A stretch of 64,000 nucleotides of DNA, taken from positions 80,178 through 144,177 of the forward strand of contig CAJTYW010000004.1 in NCBI GenBank assembly GCA_910583995.1, written 5' to 3'. This stretch comes from an uncultured Christensenella sp. (GTDB lineage Bacteria; Bacillota; Clostridia; Christensenellales; UBA3700). The translations under genes and the position numbers were made by a program. Below, piece by piece: positions 15,557 through 23,179 of this stretch (position 1 is its first letter; every line of letters begins with the position of its first letter). Under the pieces are notes generated by a model. The model was not told the DNA's origin. It ran no database searches and saw nothing but the letters and a program-made list of their open reading frames with translations.

Positions 15557-16006
15557 CTATGTTACATAAATTTTTATTTTATCTTTTTTACAGCCAATTT
15601 TTTTAGATACTACTTCTGCAATTTTTGTCTCGTCCACACTGCCTTGCACATAAATTTTTATAACGTCAATATATTCATAATCATTATGTAAATAAAATAT
15701 TCTCACTCTTTGTACAGGGAAATTAGCATTTTTCAGTTCTTTTAGCACTCTTTGTTCCCTTTCGCTGTTTTTTCTTGTTGTAACGCTATCCAAAAAGGTT
15801 GTTTGAGTAGTTATTTCTTCCCCAAAAAATTCGTTCATATCAAAATCTTTATTTAAAAATTTAGGCAATGGCGACACAAGCACCAACACAACAGCCAAAG
15901 CAAAAACACCTTTAATGTATTTTGAAGTCTCACCATCTGCAAGCAAAATTTCAAGCAATACTCCTAAAGACACTACCCCAACTATTGATAGCAACCAAAC
16001 ATTCAT
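15557..16006 (-). CDS. spoIIIAF: Stage III sporulation protein AF
   Basis: 149 aa with two N-terminal membrane helices (about residues 3-22 and 31-49) and a C-terminal soluble domain with ring-building-motif features. Sequence is the least conserved of the operon, but size, topology (LLADGETSKYIKGVFALAV) and position between AE and AG settle the call. Confidence 0.88.
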   Translation of the reverse strand: MNVWLLSIVGVVSLGVLLEILLADGETSKYIKGVFALAVVLVLVSPLPKFLNKDFDMNEFFGEEITTQTTFLDSVTTRKNSEREQRVLKELKNANFPVQRVRIFYLHNDYEYIDVIKIYVQGSVDETKIAEVVSKKIGCKKDKIKIYVT

Positions 16007-16074
16007 AACACCCCCGATACTTTTTTAACTTATCTGCAATAACTAATGTTATTACAACTGCTTTATTAATAGCT

Positions 16075-17286
16075 TTAAATGCCCGCATTACAAGTAAGCA
16101 ATATTAAAATCATCATAATAAAAAACATAAATGCCATACCAAGCATAGCTACAACCAAAAGAGTAAGGTTTTTACTAATTGCATAAACTATTTCACTCAT
16201 TCTTTTATTGCCAATAGGTTCGATTATTCCTGCAACCAATTTAAGTCCTAAAGAAAACACCAATATTTTTATAACAGGCGACAAAATTATTGACAGCATC
16301 AAAATAACTCCACCTACTCCAACAGCGTTTTTAACAAGCATAACACTTGCAACCGCTAAATCTAGTCCGTCGCTCAAATATCCGCCCAAAATAGGTACAT
16401 AACTGGATATTGCAAATTTAGCGGATTTTATTGAAATATTATCTGTTATTGCACCGCTTATTCCGTTGGTCGTTATAAAAGTGGTAAACAATCCAAACAC
16501 AACACCAATAATAACTTCGCCACAAGACTTAAAAAATTTAGTCAGTTTATTTAGTTTAATATCCTTTGAAATAAATCCGACAATTGAGAGTGCCATTGTT
16601 GCTATAAAACAAGGTAACACTACATTACTTATTATCTTTGTAACGCCTGCAGACAATATTGTCATCATAGGGCTATAAGTTGCTGTTGTGGCAATCCCGC
16701 CAAGTGCAGTTACCAAAGTTAGCATAATCGGAAATATAATTTCCATAAATTTAGCCATATTTTTAATGGCTTTTACGCTATCGGTAATCAAAAAAGTTAC
16801 TTCTGTCATTAGCAAAACAATTATTGCGGAATAGCATACAAAATGTATAATCTCTGTTGTGGACTTAGACATAAACCCCGATGTCAAACCATTTATAATA
16901 CTAAAAATTATGCTGACTGCAATAAGTGTTACAAGTAGCGGTATAAAACCTTTTACCGACACACCTAACATATTTATTATCATATTAAAGGTGTCTGCAA
17001 ATCCGCCAGAATATTCACCTGCTATAATGTCTTTTATTAATTTTGTTATTCCGCCTTCGTAAACATTTTTTCCAAGCCCGTTTTCAAATTCTATAAGTTC
17101 AGAAAAATCAATGTCATTCAAGTTTTTGTCAACATTCTTTTCCAGCTCTTCCTTTATCTCTTCTTCGGCTGTAGTAGTAGCACTTGCAGTTTCAAAAAGC
17201 GGCAATAAACAAAGTAGCAATGCTAATATCAACGCTACAACTATAAATATTATAAATTTCCGATTTAGTACCGATTTTTGTAGCAT
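16075..17286 (-). CDS. spoIIIAE: Stage III sporulation protein AE
   Basis: Polytopic membrane protein of the feeding-tube complex. The 403-aa protein has a cleavable-looking signal peptide (residues 1-36, ending ETASATT), a conserved NDIDF-like region and about eight membrane segments. Motifs such as FISKDIKLNKLTKFFKS and GVFVGLFTTF-like segments match the family. The first codons coincide with one copy of the dispersed motif (17266-17281), probably by chance. Ribosome binding site AAGGAG. Confidence 0.93.
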   Translation of the reverse strand: MLQKSVLNRKFIIFIVVALILALLLCLLPLFETASATTTAEEEIKEELEKNVDKNLNDIDFSELIEFENGLGKNVYEGGITKLIKDIIAGEYSGGFADTFNMIINMLGVSVKGFIPLLVTLIAVSIIFSIINGLTSGFMSKSTTEIIHFVCYSAIIVLLMTEVTFLITDSVKAIKNMAKFMEIIFPIMLTLVTALGGIATTATYSPMMTILSAGVTKIISNVVLPCFIATMALSIVGFISKDIKLNKLTKFFKSCGEVIIGVVFGLFTTFITTNGISGAITDNISIKSAKFAISSYVPILGGYLSDGLDLAVASVMLVKNAVGVGGVILMLSIILSPVIKILVFSLGLKLVAGIIEPIGNKRMSEIVYAISKNLTLLVVAMLGMAFMFFIMMILILLTCNAGI

Positions 17287-17294
17287 AATTCTCC

Positions 17295-17681
17295 TTATTT
17301 TAACAAATTAGCAACTGTATTTATCAGTGCGGTTACCACTGGAATTGCCATTAAAAATATAGCAATCTTTCCGCTAAACTGAATTTTTTTACCAAGGCTT
17401 GGACTGCCCATATCTTCGCACATTCCGCTTGAGTATTCAGTCAAATATCCTATTCCGACTATTTTTAAAAGACTGGAAAAAAGTTTGCTATTTAGACCAG
17501 TCTTGTCCACTATATCATTAAATGCAACGATGACATCACTTATGTATGTAAGCGTAATAATTACAATTACAATACCCGTAGCCAAAGTTGCCATAATACT
17601 TAAATCGGACTTGATTGCTCTTAGCATAACTACTATGATTGCACCTATAAGTCCTATTGCTATAATCTTAAAAATATCCAT
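17295..17681 (-). CDS. spoIIIAD: Stage III sporulation protein AD
   Basis: 128-aa membrane protein with about four segments; LLKIVGIGYLTEYSSGMCEDMG is the family signature. The start codon overlaps the spoIIIAC stop by one base (TAATG), so translation is coupled. Confidence 0.93.
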   Translation of the reverse strand: MDIFKIIAIGLIGAIIVVMLRAIKSDLSIMATLATGIVIVIITLTYISDVIVAFNDIVDKTGLNSKLFSSLLKIVGIGYLTEYSSGMCEDMGSPSLGKKIQFSGKIAIFLMAIPVVTALINTVANLLK

Positions 17682-17878
17682 TAATATAACTGTAAAATAG
17701 ATTTGATACTGCTGTACAATCCGCCTATCATATCCAAAATTATTGAAAGCACAATAATAAGTCCCGCAATGGTAACAAAAGATGCAATTTCATCTTTATC
17801 CGCCTTTTTAAGAACACTATTGATTATCCAAGTGATTAACCCTACTCCCGCAATTTTAAAAACTATATCAATCCCCAT
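17681..17878 (-). CDS. spoIIIAC: Stage III sporulation protein AC
   Basis: 65-aa protein with two membrane helices; the N-terminal DIVFKIAGVGLITWIINSVLKK is highly conserved in SpoIIIAC. Sits between AB and AD and is coupled to AD. Confidence 0.93.
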   Translation of the reverse strand: MGIDIVFKIAGVGLITWIINSVLKKADKDEIASFVTIAGLIIVLSIILDMIGGLYSSIKSILQLY

Positions 17879-17891
17879 AACACCAATACTT

Positions 17892-18386
17892 CTAGCATAA
17901 AATTATCATAACAGCAATCCCAACAAGCACGGATAACTTAAATGCCATAACTCCGTCTTTTTTATATTTAACATTTGCTTTTTCAGCATCAACTTTTACT
18001 CTTTCCAATATTGCATTTAGCTTATTAACTTCGGTAACGCTGTCGTACTTTCCTATGCTAGCGATATCCGAAATCAACATTTTGATATTTTTCTTATCCA
18101 CCAAAGCGCATTCTTTTGGATAATTTTCATTGTCCACGACATCTCTTTTTAAATTACCGTTTATAACTTTTAACACTTTGGTAAAAATATTTGTCTCTTT
18201 TGCAATATAGTTATCTATTATAGTAAATATCGGCGTTTTATTATTGTAAATTTCCGTTTTTACATAAGCAATAAAATCCACATAAGCAGTCATAAAATCT
18301 GCATTTGTTTTATATTTACGCTTAATAACCAGTCCACCGAAAGATATCGCAATGCAAAGCACAGCCCCACAAATCAACCCGAACAA
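17892..18386 (-). CDS. spoIIIAB: Stage III sporulation protein AB
   Basis: 164 aa, distantly related to type II secretion/type IV pilus inner membrane protein GspF. N- and C-terminal membrane helices bracket a helical cytoplasmic part (residues 30-145). The start overlaps the end of spoIIIAA by 13 bases. Confidence 0.9.
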   Translation of the reverse strand: MFGLICGAVLCIAISFGGLVIKRKYKTNADFMTAYVDFIAYVKTEIYNNKTPIFTIIDNYIAKETNIFTKVLKVINGNLKRDVVDNENYPKECALVDKKNIKMLISDIASIGKYDSVTEVNKLNAILERVKVDAEKANVKYKKDGVMAFKLSVLVGIAVMIILC

Positions 18387-19219
18387 TTACATCTGACCTC
18401 CTTGACTTTTCCCACGCTATCCCCCAAAAGTAGATAGTTTGAAACTATATCTTTAAGTGGTGAATACACCTTATTTTTCAAAAATTTGTCTATATTATCC
18501 CCGTGTGCAGTCGCCATAATTTTTATACCGCTCCTTACTGCGTCAATAATACAATCCACTTCCTTTTCTCCAAATATTTCGTCCGTTACTATTATATCGG
18601 GCGACATTGTCCTAACCGCCCCTTCGTAACAATTGACTTTAGGCACACCAACCATAACATCAGTGTTTGCCCCCAGATCAAGATTTTGCACACCAGATAT
18701 AGTTGCAGAAAGCTCATTTCTCTCATCAATCACCAAAATATCATTACCTTTATTTGAAAGCCTTCTTGTCATTTCTCTTAAAATAGTGGTTTTACCTAAA
18801 AACGGCGGAGACAAAATCAAGGTATTATCAAAATTATCTATAATCGGAAACACTTCAATCGGCAAAGTTTGCACAGATTTTGCAACCCTTATAACAATAG
18901 CGTTTATATTTTTTATAACTCTAAGTTTCCCGTTATCAAGCACTGCTTCGCCGGCTAAGCCAATTCTTATTCCGCCTTCAAAACTTATAAACCCGCTTTT
19001 TACACTCTCTTCAAAAGCGTATAAGGAACGCGATGTTGCAATCTTTAAAATATAGTCAATATCTTCTCGCCTTGCTATGTAATCCAAAACATATCGCCCA
19101 CCAAAAGTATAAACAACCAAATTTTTATCGCATCTTACTCTTATTTCGGATATATCGCTAAATTTTTCGGTTGCAATTACCATTTCATTTCTGAGCAACT
19201 TTTTAAGTGATTGATTCAC
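18374..19219 (-). CDS. spoIIIAA: Stage III sporulation protein AA (ATPase)
   Basis: Secretion-type ATPase thought to energise the mother cell-forespore channel. The 281-aa protein has a Walker A (SPPFLGKTTILREM), the IDERNELSA segment and a Walker B-like PDIIVTDEIFG, plus the family's AGEAVLDNGKLRVIKNI region. Slightly shorter than the 307 aa of Bacillus. Overlaps the preceding TIGR04086-like gene by 4 bases, so that gene belongs to the same transcript. Confidence 0.95.
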   Translation of the reverse strand: MNQSLKKLLRNEMVIATEKFSDISEIRVRCDKNLVVYTFGGRYVLDYIARREDIDYILKIATSRSLYAFEESVKSGFISFEGGIRIGLAGEAVLDNGKLRVIKNINAIVIRVAKSVQTLPIEVFPIIDNFDNTLILSPPFLGKTTILREMTRRLSNKGNDILVIDERNELSATISGVQNLDLGANTDVMVGVPKVNCYEGAVRTMSPDIIVTDEIFGEKEVDCIIDAVRSGIKIMATAHGDNIDKFLKNKVYSPLKDIVSNYLLLGDSVGKVKEVRCNCSG

Positions 19220-19620
19220 CTTCTGTCCGCCTTTCTATCCTTTATATTAACTGCAATGATGCCTGAAACAAGGCTTTCTGCCATAATTATTAAACTATCA
19301 ATAACCATCATCAAATCAATTTTGCCGTCCAAATTGATAATTGCAAACAATATGTAAGTTACCAATACAAAAAGCACACCGCTTGCTAATCCTTTGACTG
19401 CACCAAGTCTTGCGTTTTTTATACCAAATAAAATACCAATTACTACACTTAAACTTTTTATAACCATATTAATTACTAAAATGATTTTATCTTCTATACC
19501 TGTAAATTTGATTATTATTGCAAACACCAAAATTAAAACAAGTGAGCTTACTACCGCAATCAAACTGCTTTTTACAATGTCGATTAAATCATCTTTTCCA
19601 AATTTCAACTTCTTGTCCAT
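19216..19620 (-). CDS. TIGR04086-like membrane protein
   Basis: 134 aa with four membrane helices and the motif LFGIKNARLGAVKGLASGVLF-like, which resembles the TIGR04086 (YrzE) family of Firmicute membrane proteins of unknown role. The ATG at 19620 follows GGAGG by 5 bases and is preferred over one 30 bases upstream. It is the first gene of the spoIIIA transcript here, behind a sigma-E-type promoter, so it is probably made in the mother cell. Family call by pattern, not by search. Confidence 0.7.
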   Translation of the reverse strand: MDKKLKFGKDDLIDIVKSSLIAVVSSLVLILVFAIIIKFTGIEDKIILVINMVIKSLSVVIGILFGIKNARLGAVKGLASGVLFVLVTYILFAIINLDGKIDLMMVIDSLIIMAESLVSGIIAVNIKDRKADRR

Positions 19621-19637
19621 ATTAACCTCCACGATAA

Positions 19638-19666
19638 ATTTTATGTCCAAGCCTTTTGCAATATGT
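19638..19666 (-). promoter_or_regulatory. Sigma-E-type promoter of the spoIIIA operon
   Basis: On the minus strand ATATT (19664-19660), a 14-base spacer and CATAAAAT (19645-19638). This fits the Bacillus sigma-E consensus (ATATT, 14-15 bases, CATACAnT) with one mismatch in the -10. spoIIIA is a sigma-E operon in Bacillus. A TTGACA overlaps the -35, but no sigma-A -10 is found at the right distance. The leader would be only about 11 bases. Confidence 0.6.
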
Positions 19667-19747
19667 CAACTTTTTGTTAAAAATCAAATTGCAAATTTCT
19701 TAACCTATTTAATATTTCCTTTGCTGGCTTTAATTGCACCATTACAA

Positions 19748-20035
19748 TTAATTAGGAATATAAATTATTTGTCCTAAAAAAACTTGTGTGATTTTATTAA
19801 ATTCCATAATTTCGCTCTCTGTTTTATTAAATCTTTGTGCGATTTTACTTAAATTGTCAAAAGGTTTAACCACATATCGCTTGCCTTCGGGTATATCTAT
19901 CACTAAAAGTAGTCCTTCTTTTATATTTTCTTCAGTTATATTGTTAAGCATCAGTAAATCTTCGCTCAAAACTTGATATTTCATACAAATATCACGCATT
20001 TTTTCCTGTTTTTTTACTTTATGAATGAATAGCAT
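19748..20035 (-). CDS. Double LysM-domain protein
   Basis: 95 aa with two LysM peptidoglycan-binding modules: residues 3-50 (HKVKKQEKMRDICMKYQV...LLVIDIP) and 53-95 (YVVKPFDNLSKIAQRFNKTESEIMEFN...GQIIYIP). No signal peptide, so it may act in the spore envelope or be released from the mother cell; LysM proteins of this kind occur in spore coats. It is divergent from the spoVB-like gene and upstream of the spoIIIA operon, separated from it by the sigma-E promoter. Confidence 0.85.
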   Translation of the reverse strand: MLFIHKVKKQEKMRDICMKYQVLSEDLLMLNNITEENIKEGLLLVIDIPEGKRYVVKPFDNLSKIAQRFNKTESEIMEFNKITQVFLGQIIYIPN

Positions 20036-20124
20036 ATCATTTATCTCCTTCCTTTCTATTCTATTTCCGTTTTTTTTGCAATATGATATAAGGAATAAAC
20101 AATTTAATAATCAAGGGGATTAAT

Positions 20125-21621
20125 ATGGCAAATAACTTCGTAAAATCTTTTTTTAAAGTTACTTCTATCAGCATAATTACAAGAATGGTATCCTTTATAT
20201 TTCATATATATCTGTCCCGCATTTTTGGAGCGTTGAATATTGGTATTTATTCCATAGCAAGCTCTGTTTTTGTTATGTTTGCTTGTTTTGCAGCAAGTGG
20301 TTTTCCTGTTACATTATCACGCAAAATAGCACATTATGACGCTTTGGGGGACTATGACCACTCAAACAGCATACTAACTTCAACACTACTTATTACTGCG
20401 GGAATCTCAACATTGATATGTTTGTTTTTCAATGTTTTTCCAAGTTCACTTAATTTGTTATTCTCTAACCCTAAATGTCGTGAAGTATTTAGAATTTTAT
20501 CCCCTACACTTATTTCCACTGCCATATACGCAACATTTCGTGCTTGGTTTTGGGGCAAGAAAAAATATACCACTTATTCACTACTAGAATTTGCTGACGA
20601 AGCTTTTTTGCTTGTAGGCGTTCTTATAATTTGGGTTACTAAATTTTACAGCAATGAGCCATACAACGCATTTGCTCTTGCAAATGTACTTGGTGATGTA
20701 TTTTGTATGATTATCATAGTAATAATGTTTATCGTGTTTGGCGGCAAAATGAAAAAACCAAATTACGCAGCGGAAATTACAACATCTTCTCTTCCTATTA
20801 CAACTACAAGAATAATCGGTTCGCTTATGAGTTCGGTTGTTGCACTTCTACTTCCTAGCCTACTTGTTCATAGCGGTATTTCAATGGATATGGCAACTGC
20901 AGATTACGGACGAATGAGCAGTATGGTACTACCAATTGCCCTTGCTCCTAATACAATAATAGGCTCTTTGCTAGTTATAATGATTCCTGAAATTTCAGGT
21001 CAAGTTGCAAAGCAAGGCAAAAGTGCCGCAAACGGAAAAATTGGTTATTCAATGGTATTTACAGCAATTATTTCAGCTTATTTAATGACAATATTTGTTG
21101 GTTGTGGCGAAGATATTTCCGTTATGTTTTATGCAGACGAAAAAGCAGGTAAAATGCTTGTTATAACTGCAATGATAATAATACCGCTTGTAATAAACCA
21201 ATTGACAGTTTCTCTACTTAATACTTTGGGCAATGAAAAATCAACTTTTGGGGCAAGCATAATTTCATCAATAGGACTTATAATTACACTTGTTATTCTT
21301 GCAAAACCTATTGGAATTTACGCCTACCCTGCAGCATTACTTGTGTATCACACTATAGGACTTATTATCAATACAATTAAACTTAAAAAATGTACAGCCG
21401 TATCTTTAAAATATCTAATTGTTTGCGGTATAACTTTCGGGCTATCTGTAGGCGTAGGTTATTTAGTAAAAGTTATTAGTTTAAGCTATTCTAGTTTTAG
21501 TATATTTGCAAGAGTTGCTGTATCAAGTATAATTGCTACAATAATTTTTGGCGTGTTTGCTCTTCCGATATTTATGCACTACAAAAAGCAAAACAAAATG
21601 AATATTTCAAAAGAAATATAA
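20125..21621 (+). CDS. spoVB: SpoVB-like polysaccharide flippase (MOP superfamily)
   Basis: 498 aa with 12-14 membrane helices. The start FFKVTSISIITRMVSFIFHIYLSRIFGALNIGIYSIASSVF and the SGFPVTLSR and PEISGQVAKQGK segments are typical of SpoVB/MurJ-like transporters of the MOP superfamily. SpoVB is needed for spore cortex; the family exports lipid-linked sugars. A paralogue serving surface polysaccharide is possible, but the sporulation neighbours favour SpoVB. RBS AAGGGG 6 bases before ATG; terminator right after. Confidence 0.85.
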   Translation: MANNFVKSFFKVTSISIITRMVSFIFHIYLSRIFGALNIGIYSIASSVFVMFACFAASGFPVTLSRKIAHYDALGDYDHSNSILTSTLLITAGISTLICLFFNVFPSSLNLLFSNPKCREVFRILSPTLISTAIYATFRAWFWGKKKYTTYSLLEFADEAFLLVGVLIIWVTKFYSNEPYNAFALANVLGDVFCMIIIVIMFIVFGGKMKKPNYAAEITTSSLPITTTRIIGSLMSSVVALLLPSLLVHSGISMDMATADYGRMSSMVLPIALAPNTIIGSLLVIMIPEISGQVAKQGKSAANGKIGYSMVFTAIISAYLMTIFVGCGEDISVMFYADEKAGKMLVITAMIIIPLVINQLTVSLLNTLGNEKSTFGASIISSIGLIITLVILAKPIGIYAYPAALLVYHTIGLIINTIKLKKCTAVSLKYLIVCGITFGLSVGVGYLVKVISLSYSSFSIFARVAVSSIIATIIFGVFALPIFMHYKKQNKMNISKEI

Positions 21622-21642
21622 AACATAATTTGATAGCAAAAC

Positions 21643-21670
21643 AAAAAGTGCTTTTAACGGCACTTTTTTT
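21643..21670 (+). terminator. Terminator of spoVB-like gene
   Basis: AAAAAGTGC (21643-21651) pairs with GCACTTTTT (21660-21668), then more T. Confidence 0.85.
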
Positions 21671-21742
21671 ATTTTTTTTGTTTTAAATAATTGCAAGTAA
21701 AAACAATTTTTAAGTTATTTCCTTAAAAAATTTGTTTTAGTT

Positions 21743-21760
21743 GGTATAAAGTTTTATACC
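21743..21760. promoter_or_regulatory. 18-bp palindrome before DUF421 gene
   Basis: GGTATAAA-GT-TTTATACC is an exact inverted repeat ending 17 bases before the ATG at 21778, where -10 or operator sequences would be expected. It may be an operator; no binding protein can be named. Confidence 0.45.
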
Positions 21761-21777
21761 TTTCAGATACTAAAAAT

Positions 21778-22488
21778 ATGTTAATAGTATTTACTCGTGC
21801 AATAATCATTTATATTTGTTTGCTTTTTGCAATGAGATTAATGGGCAAAAAGCAACTTGGCGAATTACAGCCATTTGAATTTGCTGTAACACTGGTTGCA
21901 GCGGAACTTGCTTGTATCCCTATGTCAGATACAACTGTGCCAATATTTTATGGATTAATACCGATTTTCACATTATTTGTTATCCATTTGATATTGACAA
22001 AAATTATAAAACACTCTATTAAAATACGAAGAGTGATAAATGGTAAACCAATAATTGTAATAGACTCAAATGGCATAAATTATGATGCTATCAGTAAACT
22101 GGATATGACTGTAAATGACTTATTAGAATCACTTCGTGGTTGCGGTTATTTCTCTCCAAGCGAAGTCCAATTTGCAATTGTGGAAACAAACGGCGATTTA
22201 ACAGTCGTGCCAAAAGCTGAAAATGCTCCGCTTACCCCACAAGATATGGGGATTGAGACCGAGCCTAAAGGCATACCATATGTGCTTATTTGCGAAGGCA
22301 AAATATTGTCTCAAAACTTGCAATTATCTGGTATGCGTAATGACTTTATCGATAAACTTTTGAAAAAATACGATTTAAAGCAAAAAAGTGTGCTTATGGC
22401 ATCTGTGGATAACAATGAAAATGTATTTTTACAACCAATTAAAAAGCCTGCTATAAATACAAGTGTAAAGGAGGTAGTAAATGAATAG
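21778..22488 (+). CDS. DUF421 membrane protein (YetF-like)
   Basis: 236 aa. Three membrane helices fill residues 1-75 with the signature RLMGKKQLGELQPFEFAVTL, followed by a soluble DUF421 domain with LLESLRGCGYFSPSEVQFAIVETNGDLTV-type strands. Members are found in most Firmicutes, several in spores (YetF and relatives influence germination in Bacillus). The ribosome binding site is weak. It overlaps the next gene by 8 bases, a frequent DUF421-DUF4363 pairing. Confidence 0.88.
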   Translation: MLIVFTRAIIIYICLLFAMRLMGKKQLGELQPFEFAVTLVAAELACIPMSDTTVPIFYGLIPIFTLFVIHLILTKIIKHSIKIRRVINGKPIIVIDSNGINYDAISKLDMTVNDLLESLRGCGYFSPSEVQFAIVETNGDLTVVPKAENAPLTPQDMGIETEPKGIPYVLICEGKILSQNLQLSGMRNDFIDKLLKKYDLKQKSVLMASVDNNENVFLQPIKKPAINTSVKEVVNE

Positions 22489-22861
22489 AATTATCATAGC
22501 AATTGTTGTAGTGGTGCTTATACTAACTTTTGGTGTTTTAAATGAAGTTTATATCCGCAATTCCTTTACCGATATCAGCGTGCGTTGCGTAGAAATTAGA
22601 AAGCAAATCGAAGCAAAAGATTATGAAGATGCAAAAGCTTTGGCAAAAGACAGTATAGACTGGTGGAACAAAAGACGAAATGTACTGGAACTTACCTGTC
22701 CACACAACGAAATAAAAGATTTTATGATGAACTTGACCACTTTGTATGGTGCAATTTATGCAGAAAACTACCAAGATGCACTGGCAATCAGTTTATCACT
22801 TGAACAAGATGCACAAACAAGATTAGGTTTGTTAAAATTTGCACCAAAAAATATATTCTAA
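22481..22861 (+). CDS. DUF4363 protein
   Basis: 126 aa, one N-terminal membrane anchor (residues 3-21) and an extracytoplasmic helical domain rich in Trp and Leu (DSIDWWNKRRNVLEL). This matches DUF4363, which normally lies directly behind DUF421 genes as here. Strong AAAGGAGG site. Function unknown; presumably a partner of the DUF421 protein. Confidence 0.8.
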   Translation: MNRIIIAIVVVVLILTFGVLNEVYIRNSFTDISVRCVEIRKQIEAKDYEDAKALAKDSIDWWNKRRNVLELTCPHNEIKDFMMNLTTLYGAIYAENYQDALAISLSLEQDAQTRLGLLKFAPKNIF

Positions 22862-22957
22862 GTTATATTAATCAATTTATTTTAAATATGAATATTTTAT
22901 CTTATGCACTTATGCAGATATCAGCATATTAAAATATTTTGATATTAATATATAAAC

Positions 22958-22994
22958 AAATCGGGATTAACTCAAATTAATCCCGATTTTTGAT
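22958..22994 (+). terminator. Terminator of DUF421-DUF4363 operon
   Basis: AAATCGGGATTAA (22958-22970) pairs perfectly with TTAATCCCGATTT (22977-22989) around six bases and is followed by T. Its right arm carries one copy of the dispersed CCGATTTTTGATTGG motif. Confidence 0.85.
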
Positions 22995-23067
22995 TGGTTT
23001 TTAACATATTTTCATATAATCATATCGTGATATGCAGATATAATTACATATTACTCCACTACTCTCA

Positions 23068-23104
23068 TAAAAAATGACCGCTTTACTTTGCAGTCATTTT
23101 TTGT
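23068..23104. terminator. Terminator of uvrA, bidirectional
   Basis: AAAATGACCGC (23071-23081) pairs with GCAGTCATTTT (23090-23100), one G-T pair, and has T-runs on both strands. It lies between the converging DUF4363 and uvrA genes. Confidence 0.75.
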
Positions 23105-23179
23105 TTTATATTAATTTAAAAAAGAATAAAATTGTTTAATTTTTATTTACTAATTACGATATTATTTTTTAATCGTAAA

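Noticed and set aside
17266..17281. Copy of the dispersed motif at the spoIIIAE start
   Set aside because: It lies inside the coding sequence and matches only 16 bases; likely chance, so not counted among the intergenic copies.
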